Shown here: piece after piece, positions 16,377-23,113 of the stretch
Numbering within the stretch: the first letter of the stretch is position 1
How the letters are laid out: each line of letters opens with the position of its first letter
From: Clostridia bacterium
GTDB lineage: Bacteria > Bacillota > Clostridia > CAKSNL01 > HGM11501
NCBI GenBank assembly: GCA_017411325.1
Contig: JAFQQJ010000007.1
Location: 1 to 64,000 of the forward strand
DNA: 64,000 nucleotides
Direction of reading: 5' to 3'
Made by a program: the position numbers and the translations under genes
Notes under the pieces: generated by a model
The model's database searches: none
The model's input: only the letters and a program-made list of their open reading frames with translations
Told to the model about the DNA's origin: nothing

Positions 16377-17324
16377 CTATATCTCACCCCCACAATAGAG
16401 ATAATCTTCGATTTCATCCAAAGTAAAACCGGCAACAATAAGCTCGTCAACATCTTCGGGGGAATATCCCTGATAGGAAGCTATGGACTTTAAGCTTTCT
16501 AAATATTCATTTCTTGTGCTTGTCGGTTTTCCGTTTCCCAAGCTTATAGACGAAAAAGAGCCATAGTCCCACCAACCTCTGCCGTAGTAATAACTATATT
16601 CAAATGTATTCCGCTCTAAAATTCCGTCAGGGCGGATTTTTAATATATCGCCCTCAGATATGCCTATTTCCTCAAAATCTCCGTTTTTAAGAGCTTTAAA
16701 CAAAGGCTGATAATCCACAAGAGCCTTGTAAAGAATTTCATCAGTAGAGGCATATACATACATTTTCAGCTTTGGAAAATGAAGAATCGAAAGAGGACTA
16801 TCGCCCTTAACAAGCCAGATGTTATTTTTATCGTCAAGGATAGAATATGAAAAACTGCCCTCTGTCCGTTCCGCCATATATTTGATACTGTCAAAATCCA
16901 AATGCTTCTGACTTTCGATAAGCTGAACCGCTATGTAACTGTCGGTTTCTATTTTTGTTTTAGGGAGTTTGAATTTATGTCGTAGTTCCTTATCGTTGGA
17001 TAGCACCCCATTATGAGCAAGGGCAAACCGAGCATTACTGCATTTAGCAGGAAACGGATGATTATTGTAATTTTTCTTTTCGCTGCCCTGTGTTGAATGT
17101 CTTGTATGACCGATAATTGCCTTTGTATCATCAGAAAGCTTAAAATTCAGCCTGTAAGCCGATTTACTCTCTTTTAATATGTTTACATTCCCACCCGAAC
17201 AAAAAGCTATTCCTGTGGCATCTGTGCCTCTCACTGCCGACTGCTCTGCAAGAGAGTTTGTCAAATCTGAAATATTTTTAATTTTTTCACCGCTGTAATT
17301 TAAGTGTCCAAAAAGTCCGCACAT
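16377..17324 (-). CDS. Class II glutamine amidotransferase
   Basis: A 315-residue protein starting MCGLFGH. Cys2 becomes the N-terminal nucleophile after Met removal. IGHTRHSTQG, NNHPF and LAHNGVLSN are the Gln-binding and oxyanion motifs of the Ntn-type GATase II fold. No second enzymatic domain such as a synthase or isomerase follows; the C-terminal 80 residues are Tyr/Gly-rich. Its start is one base after the amidoligase stop, so the two are translationally coupled. Likely role: release or transfer of ammonia for, or hydrolysis of a product of, the amidoligase. This pairing is known for Amidoligase_2 proteins in mobile elements; the substrate is unknown. Confidence 0.88.
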   Translation of the reverse strand: MCGLFGHLNYSGEKIKNISDLTNSLAEQSAVRGTDATGIAFCSGGNVNILKESKSAYRLNFKLSDDTKAIIGHTRHSTQGSEKKNYNNHPFPAKCSNARFALAHNGVLSNDKELRHKFKLPKTKIETDSYIAVQLIESQKHLDFDSIKYMAERTEGSFSYSILDDKNNIWLVKGDSPLSILHFPKLKMYVYASTDEILYKALVDYQPLFKALKNGDFEEIGISEGDILKIRPDGILERNTFEYSYYYGRGWWDYGSFSSISLGNGKPTSTRNEYLESLKSIASYQGYSPEDVDELIVAGFTLDEIEDYLYCGGEI

Positions 17325-17325
17325 C

Positions 17326-18438
17326 TTACATTTCCTCGCTTTCCGTTACAGTTTCATTTACATAAAGTCTTTTTTCTTTCAGGTATTCTATAAGCTCCGG
17401 TTTTTTAGGGAGAATACGCTGAACGAAATCAAGCCAAGACATATCCTCAATTTCTTTATCCGTCATATTGATAGCACAATAACAGATTTCATCTACTAAC
17501 TGCAAGGTAGCAAGGAATGTCTTATAGCGGAGTGTTCCTCTGAACAGTCTAAACTCTATTGTATTATAGTTTTCTAAGTTCAAAGCAACATACCGTCCCA
17601 TACGCTTGTCCTTTGCCTTTTTATAGGTTTCTTCCGTAGTGCTTGAAATGGTCGCATATTTAGCAGCCCAATGATTTAAGTTGTCAAGGGTTCTGCGGCT
17701 GAATTTTACAAGCTCGTTCCAGTGCCTCTCGACAAAAAATACCGCTCTACCGATTGCCTGTTCCTGCTGTTCATAATCTTTACCAAAGGCAGAGCGGGAG
17801 CAGTGTATATGCAAACCGCAAGTAGAGGTATTATGTGAACGATAGTCCATTCCAACCGCTTTTTCAAACACATCAAGCCAATTCATATTGTTGGTGTGAT
17901 AGTCAAGTGTCATTGGATGGGAAACCATTTCAAAACCGTCATTTATACTACCGTCGTGTTTGCAGTAGATTCTTTCCTCATTCCTATTTGCAATATCAAG
18001 CAATTTTTGAGCGTTGGAGTGTTCTTCACCGCCTTTGTCTATCTCTAATTCAACCCCATAAAAAAGATTGCCTGAGCCGTAGAAAATCGGCTCAGGCTTA
18101 TAACTGTAATTTTTAATTGCATCATTATTCAGCTTTTCAAAACAATCTCGACAATATGGATAGTCCTCGCCATCCTCATACAAAGCATCTTCGTTATGTA
18201 TCAATCTTCCGCAGTCCTCGCAAGTAGTATAACTGTATTCGTAACAATGACTGCATAGGGTGTAGTTGGAATCGCCCTCTGCATTATCTCTCCAAATCCT
18301 TTCACCGCAGTTATCACAAGTGGTTGTGCATCTGTTAAAACAATCCTCACAAAAAATCTGTCCATCAAAATTATGTGTGTTACTCTCCGTTAATACTGCT
18401 CCGCACTCAGAACATACAACATTATTTGTTTCTCTCAT
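17326..18438 (-). CDS. Amidoligase (COOH-NH2 ligase) with N-terminal zinc fingers
   Basis: A 370-residue protein. Residues 5-105 hold a row of LIM-like CxxC pairs (CSECG, CEDC, CDNCG, CSHC, CEDCG, CRDC). Residues about 120-345 form an Amidoligase_2 domain, a glutamine-synthetase/GCS-like fold. GVELEID carries metal-binding acids, followed by HDGSI, FEMVSHPM, CGLHIHCS and NTIEFRLFRGT. Such enzymes are predicted to form amide bonds on peptides or proteins. AAAGGAGG lies 10 bases before the ATG. The order DUF960, amidoligase, GATase II on one strand looks like one operon. The zinc fingers may recognise the target. Confidence 0.88.
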   Translation of the reverse strand: MRETNNVVCSECGAVLTESNTHNFDGQIFCEDCFNRCTTTCDNCGERIWRDNAEGDSNYTLCSHCYEYSYTTCEDCGRLIHNEDALYEDGEDYPYCRDCFEKLNNDAIKNYSYKPEPIFYGSGNLFYGVELEIDKGGEEHSNAQKLLDIANRNEERIYCKHDGSINDGFEMVSHPMTLDYHTNNMNWLDVFEKAVGMDYRSHNTSTCGLHIHCSRSAFGKDYEQQEQAIGRAVFFVERHWNELVKFSRRTLDNLNHWAAKYATISSTTEETYKKAKDKRMGRYVALNLENYNTIEFRLFRGTLRYKTFLATLQLVDEICYCAINMTDKEIEDMSWLDFVQRILPKKPELIEYLKEKRLYVNETVTESEEM

Positions 18439-18454
18439 TTCTGAAAATCCTCCT

Positions 18455-18748
18455 TTAATATTCGTTTGCTAATATCATTGTGGAATGTGTTTTATCGTCT
18501 ATCACAAAAACCTTTTCTGTAACAGGGTTTTCGATAAAGATAACATATTCCTTGCTATACTCAGGAACTTCCTGAGTGTGTTTAATTCTCTGTCTGCCAC
18601 CTTTTGCGGACAAAGAAAAAACCTGTAGATAGTCTTTATCTACAGGCATCTGTTTAATAAGCTCCCACATAATGATTTGCAGAAGCGGCGGCACATTATT
18701 TCTGATACCACTTGATATAAAATGTGTGTTGTTAAATATATAAACCAC
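18455..18748 (-). CDS. DUF960 protein
   Basis: About 95 residues, recognisable by IFNNTHFISSGI, IIMWELIKQM, KDYLQVFSLS and QEVPEYSKEYVIF. The start is unusual. The GTG at 18748 overlaps the GAGGTGG site, whereas homologs, as I recall them, start at the residue encoded by ATA at 18739, which has good spacing to that site. An AUA start is therefore possible. Small proteins of this family have no known activity. It is the first gene of the amidoligase cassette, 16 bases upstream, and may be its substrate or adaptor; that is inference. Confidence 0.75.
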   Translation of the reverse strand: MVYIFNNTHFISSGIRNNVPPLLQIIMWELIKQMPVDKDYLQVFSLSAKGGRQRIKHTQEVPEYSKEYVIFIENPVTEKVFVIDDKTHSTMILANEY

Positions 18749-18860
18749 CTCTCATTTATTGATTTCATAGTTATTATATCTGTTTTTTGGTTGTCAAAAA
18801 CCGATTAAAAACGAATAATAATGACATTTAAATATACTTAATGTGAGGAGTGGTTTTGTA

Positions 18861-19055
18861 ATGTTTAACAACGATTATGATGTTTTAACCGCTTATGAGG
18901 CTATGGAATATCTCGGCATTGGCGAGAACACATTATACCGCCTCTTAAATAGTGGTGAGCTTGGTGCATTTCGTATCGGCAGGATATGGAAAATCCCAAG
19001 AAAAGAATTAGACAAATACATTGATAAAAGTGTAGAAAGGATGTTCAGCAAATGA
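18861..19055 (+). CDS. Excisionase-like MerR-type HTH protein
   Basis: A 64-residue protein. The ATG at 18861 is chosen over an upstream frame start because GAGGAG lies 10 bases before it. LTAYEAMEYLGIGENTLYRLLNSG and RIGRIWKIPRKELDKYI form the winged HTH of the DNA-binding/excisionase (HTH_17) family. Its stop overlaps the next start (ATGA at 19052). It could be the recombination directionality factor, since it lies at the attR side, or a regulator of the protease gene. The family also includes ordinary regulators, so the role is not settled. Confidence 0.8.
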   Translation: MFNNDYDVLTAYEAMEYLGIGENTLYRLLNSGELGAFRIGRIWKIPRKELDKYIDKSVERMFSK

Positions 19056-19735
19056 ATAGCTATGATTTTTTAAAATATCTTACTGTAAATATAAATGCAA
19101 AAAATATTTCAGAAGATAAACCGCATATATGCTCCGCAACAGGATTTTATGCAATAATAAACAATACTCCTGTAATAGTTACAGCAAGGCACTTTGTTAT
19201 TCCTACAGAATCAGCTATAACAGTCTCGGTTCATTATAAAGAAAATGATACTATTATTACAATACCGATTACTGCAAATGTCAGGTGGTATTGTTCTGAT
19301 GAATACGATATTGCATATTGCAAGGTAAAGCCGATAGCAGAAAAATTTAAAGAGATTACAGAAAAAGAAATGTTTTACACCGCTATATCTGAAAAGGATA
19401 TTATGACTAAAGAGGAATTTAACAAAATAAATATATTAAGTGAAGTGCTGACAATAGGTTATCCCAAAGGAATAAGCAGCACACATCACAAATTCCCGCT
19501 ATTCAAAAAAGGATATATTTCCTCATTACCAAGTGATTTTACAGAGGACAGAGAGGGTTATCTTGACCTTTGTGCAGAAGAAGGTTACTCAGGTTCTCCA
19601 ATATTCTTAAACAATTCACAGATAAAGCTTGTTGGTGTGTTAGTTCAATGTATAGGTAACTCAAAGAAACCTCAAAGCACAACCATATATGTTTCAGCAG
19701 ATAAAATATTAGAGATAAAAGACTATGACGATTAA
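19052..19735 (+). CDS. Trypsin-like serine protease in the element cargo
   Basis: A 227-residue protein with no signal peptide, so cytoplasmic. The chymotrypsin-fold triad is visible: His47 in IVTARHFV, Asp86 in EYDIAYCKV and Ser180 in EGYSGSPIF. GYPKG and a LVGVLVQ strand fit the second barrel. It is a stand-alone protease domain. It is coupled by overlap to the excisionase-like gene and lies next to attR, a usual cargo position. Trypsin-like domains occur in several bacterial immune systems, but no sensor or CARF/TPR partner is seen here. Substrate unknown. Confidence 0.85.
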   Translation: MNSYDFLKYLTVNINAKNISEDKPHICSATGFYAIINNTPVIVTARHFVIPTESAITVSVHYKENDTIITIPITANVRWYCSDEYDIAYCKVKPIAEKFKEITEKEMFYTAISEKDIMTKEEFNKINILSEVLTIGYPKGISSTHHKFPLFKKGYISSLPSDFTEDREGYLDLCAEEGYSGSPIFLNNSQIKLVGVLVQCIGNSKKPQSTTIYVSADKILEIKDYDD

Positions 19736-19778
19736 AAATTGAGCAAAAAAAATAAAATTTCCTCTAAAACACAGAACA

Positions 19779-19809
19779 CCGTAAACCCTTGTAGAATAAG
19801 GGTTTACGG
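19779..19809 (+). terminator. Hairpin near attR
   Basis: A perfect 12-bp stem (19779-19790 with 19798-19809, loop of seven) follows the protease gene, but only a weak T-run comes after it. It either terminates the protease operon or shields cotJC. The rest of the gap holds attR. Confidence 0.6.
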
Positions 19810-19829
19810 CACTTTCCTTAAATTACTAA

Positions 19830-19839
19830 TTTCGGTGAA
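19830..19839 (+). repeat. attR core of element B
   Basis: TTTCGGTGAA, identical to attL at 6028-6037. Sequence to the right resumes cotJC at codons Phe-Gly-Glu-Ala-Leu-Arg. Confidence 0.85.
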
Positions 19840-19941
19840 GCGCTGAGAACAGTTCAGGATATGCAGGACTGCAAGACAGTTTTTGCAATGCGCGAAGAAG
19901 CTCCCTGTGCTTGTATGAACAAAACAACCTACAAACAGTAA
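19831..19941 (+). pseudogene. cotJC: cotJC 3' segment, separated by element B
   Basis: The frame encodes FGEALRTVQDMQD, then a Cys-rich tail (CACMNKTTYKQ) and TAA at 19939-19941. It continues the CotJC C-terminal helix that stops at FGE in the 5588-6037 segment; related coat proteins read QRF-x-EA at this place. It has no start codon or ribosome binding site of its own, and a strong terminator follows at 19979. Read together with the left part, it restores a normal coat-protein C-terminus. Confidence 0.85.
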
Positions 19942-19978
19942 CAAAATCCGAAAAGAGCCAATCTCACAGACTCTTAAA

Positions 19979-20014
19979 GCGGGTGCAGCAGGTGACTACT
20001 GCACCCGCTTTTTT
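19979..20014 (+). terminator. Terminator of the cotJC operon
   Basis: A perfect 10-bp GC-rich stem (19979-19988 with 19999-20008) with a loop of ten, followed by six T. Confidence 0.92.
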
Positions 20015-20032
20015 ACATATAAAAAATTATTG

Positions 20033-20061
20033 TTGATTTTTAGCATTTCTTACTATATAAT
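20033..20061 (+). promoter_or_regulatory. Promoter of the sigma/anti-sigma operon
   Basis: TTGATT at 20033-20038, a 17-base spacer, and TATAAT at 20056-20061, 34 bases before the sigma gene. It resembles a housekeeping promoter rather than an ECF type. Confidence 0.75.
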
Positions 20062-20094
20062 AGAGTAAATGTTTAGAAAACGGAGTGTAAAACC

Positions 20095-20631
20095 ATGCTT
20101 CACACCAAGAAACCAAAGAACGGTTTGGATATAGAAACCATTTATCTGAAATACAGAAAACTGATGTATAAAGAAATATATTCGATATTATATGATAACG
20201 ATTTAACAGAAGATGTTATCCACGACTCATTTGTTAAAATTATGAAAAGCTCTGATAATCTTTCTTTTGAAAGCGAGGCATCCGAACGTGCTTATGTTTT
20301 AACAGTATGCAAAAATACAGCCCTGACACTTCTTCGCAAGCGAAACCGTTTTGCAAAGGAAGATATTTCGGACTTTGAAGAGGTTATTCCCGACGAAAGC
20401 TGTTCCCCAGATGACATTGTAATTACCAAGGAGACAAGCAGCATAATTGTAAACTGCATAATGAATATGGACATAAAATACCGAAGTGTATTTCTGATGC
20501 GCAAGGCACATAATTATTCCTTTGAGGAAATAGGCGACTTATACGGCATAAGCTATGAAACCGCCAAGAAAAGATACGCACGGGCGAAAGCAAAAATCAT
20601 TGAATCTGTCAAAAAGGAGGAGAAAATATGA
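20095..20631 (+). CDS. ECF-type RNA polymerase sigma factor
   Basis: A 178-residue protein. Region 2 is at about 20-85 (YKEIYSILYDNDLTEDVIHDSFVKIMKS, AYVLTVCKNTALTLLRKR). Region 4 is at about 120-170 (KYRSVFLMRKAHNYSFEEIGDLYGISYETAKKRYARAKAKI). Length and order are normal. The stop overlaps the ATG of the membrane anti-sigma gene, the classic coupled pair. It is likely to be held inactive until an envelope signal. No autoregulatory ECF promoter is evident upstream. Confidence 0.92.
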   Translation: MLHTKKPKNGLDIETIYLKYRKLMYKEIYSILYDNDLTEDVIHDSFVKIMKSSDNLSFESEASERAYVLTVCKNTALTLLRKRNRFAKEDISDFEEVIPDESCSPDDIVITKETSSIIVNCIMNMDIKYRSVFLMRKAHNYSFEEIGDLYGISYETAKKRYARAKAKIIESVKKEEKI

Positions 20632-21305
20632 GCGAGAATAAAACAATGGAGCTTGCCTTTGAAGCGCTTTTAGAGGATGCGGCAAAAACTGCCGAAGAGG
20701 AGCTTTTGAAAGAGCAGCTGCCCTCTGATGACGAAATTGTATTTTCAGCCGCACATGAGGCTAAAATGCAGAAGCTTTTCAGGAAAGCAAGAATAGAAAA
20801 AAAGCTTAAGGTCGCAAGAAAAATTGCCTTTCGTGCCGCCTGCATCATAGTTGCTTTTCTCACCGTTTCCGCATTTGCAGTTTTAAGTGTTGAAGCGCTC
20901 AGAAACAGAGTGCTTAACTTCTTCTTTGATAAAGAATCCCCCAACTCGGTTTACAGAGTGAACTCGGCAAGCTACAGCGATGATGTGATTGATATCGGCT
21001 ATGTCCCCGACGGTTTCAAAGTCAGCGAAAAGGAAATAAGCAAAACCTCGTCAATTTATTTATTTGAAAACGGCAGTGAATATTTCAATGTCATTATCAG
21101 AAATATAATTAACACAAACACAATAGATACAGAAATGAGCATTTCTGAAGAAATTATTATAAACGGTCGAAAAGCTATATATACAGAAAACGAGAATATA
21201 AAAACCATCCTGTTTAAGGATGAAAATTACAGCTATACAATCCTCGGCAACATTCCCCTTAAAGAGCTTCAAAAAATCACAAAAAACATAAAAATTAAAA
21301 AATAA
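20628..21305 (+). CDS. Membrane anti-sigma factor with DUF4367-like domain
   Basis: A 225-residue protein. Residues 1-60 are a cytoplasmic sigma-binding part rich in Glu and Lys. One transmembrane helix lies at about 66-87 (AFRAACIIVAFLTVSAFAVLSV). An extracellular domain starting IDIGYVPDGFKVSEKEI resembles the DUF4367 domains of Firmicute anti-sigma factors. It overlaps the sigma gene by four bases. It likely binds the sigma factor and releases it on a surface signal. The small secreted protein downstream could be a target gene. Confidence 0.85.
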   Translation: MSENKTMELAFEALLEDAAKTAEEELLKEQLPSDDEIVFSAAHEAKMQKLFRKARIEKKLKVARKIAFRAACIIVAFLTVSAFAVLSVEALRNRVLNFFFDKESPNSVYRVNSASYSDDVIDIGYVPDGFKVSEKEISKTSSIYLFENGSEYFNVIIRNIINTNTIDTEMSISEEIIINGRKAIYTENENIKTILFKDENYSYTILGNIPLKELQKITKNIKIKK

Positions 21306-21323
21306 ATTAAAAATTTTGTCCCC

Positions 21324-21371
21324 AAACCTCCTTTAATGAGTTATATGTATGAAACTTATTGAAGGAGGTTT
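21324..21371 (+). promoter_or_regulatory. 19-bp hairpin burying the ribosome binding site of the next gene
   Basis: Bases 21324-21342 pair with 21353-21371 over 19 positions, including two G-U pairs, around a 10-base loop. The right arm contains AAGGAGG, the ribosome binding site of the ATG at 21377. As RNA the site would be closed. It may act as a translational switch, or as a terminator of the sigma operon (TTTTACTT follows). Confidence 0.65.
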
Positions 21372-21376
21372 TACTT

Positions 21377-21790
21377 ATGAAAAAAACAGTCGGAAAAATT
21401 TTCACACTGGCAATGGCAGCTTTGATGCTTCTTTGCTCTATCCCCGCCTCGGCAGACTATGGCATTGCCCCGGCAAACATTGCAATAACCACAACCAGCG
21501 TTTCTCTTGAATACGAAGGCTTCGGAGTTTTATTATGCTATGGTGACACTTTAGTTCAGCCCGGCTACACAGCAAAGACAAAGGTTGAGCTTCAGCAGCA
21601 TGTTGACGGTGGATGGGAAACCATTAAAACCTGGACCAAAACTTCCACAGGCACCATCGCAGTTGTGGAAAAAAACTATGCCGTTGAATCGGGCTACGAG
21701 TATTTAGTAATAGCCACTCACTACGCATATGAGGACGGAACTCTTATTGAAAGCTACAGCCTGGAAAGCGACATTGTTGATCTGACATAA
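21377..21790 (+). CDS. Small secreted protein, unknown
   Basis: The ATG at 21377 is used because GAAGGAGG precedes it; an upstream frame start does not fit. The 137-residue product has a signal peptide (KKTVGKIFTLAMAALMLLCSIPASA, cleavage after about residue 26). A beta-rich domain of about 110 residues follows, with VLLCYGDTLVQPGYTAKTKV and GYEYLVIATHYAYEDG. No family is assigned with confidence. It follows the sigma/anti-sigma operon and may be its target. Its leader hairpin suggests conditional translation. Confidence 0.8.
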   Translation: MKKTVGKIFTLAMAALMLLCSIPASADYGIAPANIAITTTSVSLEYEGFGVLLCYGDTLVQPGYTAKTKVELQQHVDGGWETIKTWTKTSTGTIAVVEKNYAVESGYEYLVIATHYAYEDGTLIESYSLESDIVDLT

Positions 21791-21863
21791 TCCACTTTTC
21801 AAAATCAAAATCAATATTACCGGTGTGAGAATATGTTGCCTGACTAGCAACAAACAAAACTGA

Positions 21864-21895
21864 AAAACTCTCACAGCAATGCTGTGAGAGTTTTT
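21864..21895. terminator. Bidirectional terminator
   Basis: A perfect stem of about 14 bp (21864-21877 with 21881-21895) with A-run and T-run ends, between the secreted protein and the small Xre gene. Confidence 0.9.
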
Positions 21896-21982
21896 CTATG
21901 TCCTTTCGGATTTGAAATCCGTACTGCGTTCCGTGTACAAAAAAATCCTTATCTGTATAATTATGTATAAAGGAGGGGTTTG

Positions 21983-22201
21983 ATGCCGGAATTTGAAGCT
22001 TTGGCGCGTAATCTGAAAGCCAAAAGACGCGAATTACACGAGACACAATTTGTATTTGCTTTAAATTGCGGTATCAGTGAAGAAGAGCTGAGTCTTTTGG
22101 AAAGGCAGAAAACCGATCCCAAATTAAGCACGCTTCAAAACATTGCGGCATATGCAAACATAACTGTATCAAAGCTTCTGGAGGTGGAACATGATAAGTA
22201 A
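21983..22201 (+). CDS. Small Xre-family HTH protein
   Basis: A 72-residue protein. The ATG at 21983 follows AAAGGAGGGG at good spacing; an ATG three bases earlier is too close. It is essentially one HTH (RNLKAKRRELHETQFVFALNCGISEEELSLLER) plus a closing helix (STLQNIAAYANITVSKLLEV). It overlaps the next gene by 11 bases, so the two are coupled. It is a regulator of unknown target, probably a chromosomal gene rather than element cargo. Confidence 0.82.
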   Translation: MPEFEALARNLKAKRRELHETQFVFALNCGISEEELSLLERQKTDPKLSTLQNIAAYANITVSKLLEVEHDK

Positions 22202-22439
22202 CAGTAAACTTAAATATAATTATACAGTACGAACTGATAAAATAAAGGACGAGGACGGAGAAATACATACTGTATACGGTATAAATTTATATGTCGGAAA
22301 TGCCTTGATTAAGGAAATACCCGACATTTTTTTTCGCCCCGAAAGCGCAAACGAATTTATTTTTCTTTGCAACAAGCTTAGATTAGACGAAGAAAAGCTT
22401 TTATATTTAATTGATTTTATCTTAGGCAGAATTGTTTAA
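22191..22439 (+). CDS. DUF6514-like small protein
   Basis: An 82-residue protein with YGINLYVGNALIKEIPDIF, FIFLCNKLRLDEEKLLYLIDFI and no signal peptide. The pattern resembles DUF6514, a small family of Clostridia; I give this from memory and with moderate confidence. It overlaps the upstream HTH gene by 11 bases, and its stop overlaps by four bases the stop of the convergent repeat-protein gene. Function unknown. Confidence 0.72.
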   Translation: MISNSKLKYNYTVRTDKIKDEDGEIHTVYGINLYVGNALIKEIPDIFFRPESANEFIFLCNKLRLDEEKLLYLIDFILGRIV

Positions 22440-23005
22440 CCTTTTATTCCCTCTGCTTTGTACAAAGGGAACTCCGAGCGCACAAACCAGCCCACTTTTT
22501 TATAGGCTTCCACATCTCCTGCGGGAACAAAAATAAGTCTTCTGTCAAGCGACACCATAGCGACAGGTTCTTCCTTGTACCATCCCACATTGACATAGTC
22601 CTCCACCCTGTACTGCGGCACTTTTTTCACTCTTCCGTCAAGGGCGTACACCGTTGCGGGAGGAAGGCTGTACCAGCCAACCTTTTCATATGCTGCAACT
22701 TTTTCAGCCGGCACCTTTATCTCCCTTCCGTCAAGAGCATACATCGTAACAGGAGGAAGGCTGTACCAGCCAACCTTTTCATATGCTGTAACTTTTTCAG
22801 CCGGCACCTTTATCTCCCTTCCGTCAAGAGCATACATCGTAACGGGAGGAAGGCTGTACCAGCCAACCGCCTCCCATTGGTTTTTCTCTTCTTCGGGGAC
22901 ACTTATAGTCCTTCCGTCAAGAGCATACATCGTAACAGAGGAATTTGCAAAAGCATTGCTTACAAGTGTAAAGATAATAATCAGCAAGCATAAAACTTTT
23001 TTCAT
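22436..23005 (-). CDS. Secreted protein of five 31-residue repeats
   Basis: A 189-residue protein: signal peptide at 1-20 (KKVLCLLIIIFTLVSNAFA), then five copies of a 31-residue unit, consensus VTMYALDGREIKVPAEKV followed by xAYEKVGWYSLPP. Copies two and three are almost identical, also at the DNA level. Each unit is likely a small strand-turn-helix, with conserved Tyr-Ala-Leu-Asp-Gly-Arg and Val-Gly-Trp-Tyr. A surface or wall role is likely, because the N-terminus is a signal peptide and no other domain is present. I do not recognise the family. Confidence 0.8.
   Translation of the reverse strand: MKKVLCLLIIIFTLVSNAFANSSVTMYALDGRTISVPEEEKNQWEAVGWYSLPPVTMYALDGREIKVPAEKVTAYEKVGWYSLPPVTMYALDGREIKVPAEKVAAYEKVGWYSLPPATVYALDGRVKKVPQYRVEDYVNVGWYKEEPVAMVSLDRRLIFVPAGDVEAYKKVGWFVRSEFPLYKAEGIKG
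22660..22860. repeat. 93-bp tandem repeats in the repeat-protein gene
   Basis: The phrase GGAAGGCTGTACCAGCCAAC recurs at 22664, 22757 and 22850, with near identity in between, a period of 93 bases (31 codons). The array is coding and can change copy number by slippage or recombination. Confidence 0.85.
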
Positions 23006-23113
23006 AAATTCTCCTTTTTTGCCGTATTTACGGTGTTGTTACATTGATAAAGAAATTCTTCCGCAGGCATTTTTACAGAAAATGCCGTCGTCAGAATGAC
23101 TCAGTGACGGTTT

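Larger units (their letters stand above)
6028..19839. mobile_element. Integrative element B, 13.8 kb, inserted in cotJC
   Basis: The direct repeat TTTCGGTGAA lies at 6028-6037 and 19830-19839. Left of it cotJC reads VHFQR-FGE, and right of it FGE-ALRTVQD, so removal of one repeat plus the interior (13,802 bp) rejoins the gene without a frame change. Contents: serine recombinase at the left end, primase-helicase, resolvase, SLOG protein, binding-protein fusion, Xre regulator, amidoligase cassette, excisionase-like protein and protease. No relaxase, conjugation or phage structural gene is seen, so it is an integrative element or satellite rather than a complete ICE or prophage. It looks AT-richer than the flanks. 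Confidence 0.9.

Noticed and set aside
16254..16493. 79-residue frame after the Xre gene
   Set aside because: It begins inside a perfect terminator stem, and its product has no protein-like features.
6028..19839. Element B as a prophage or conjugative element
   Set aside because: No capsid, terminase, tail, relaxase or type IV secretion gene is visible in its 13.8 kb.
22660..22860. CRISPR-like regular repeats
   Set aside because: The 93-bp period is a whole number of codons with no variable spacers, and it encodes the repeats of a secreted protein.
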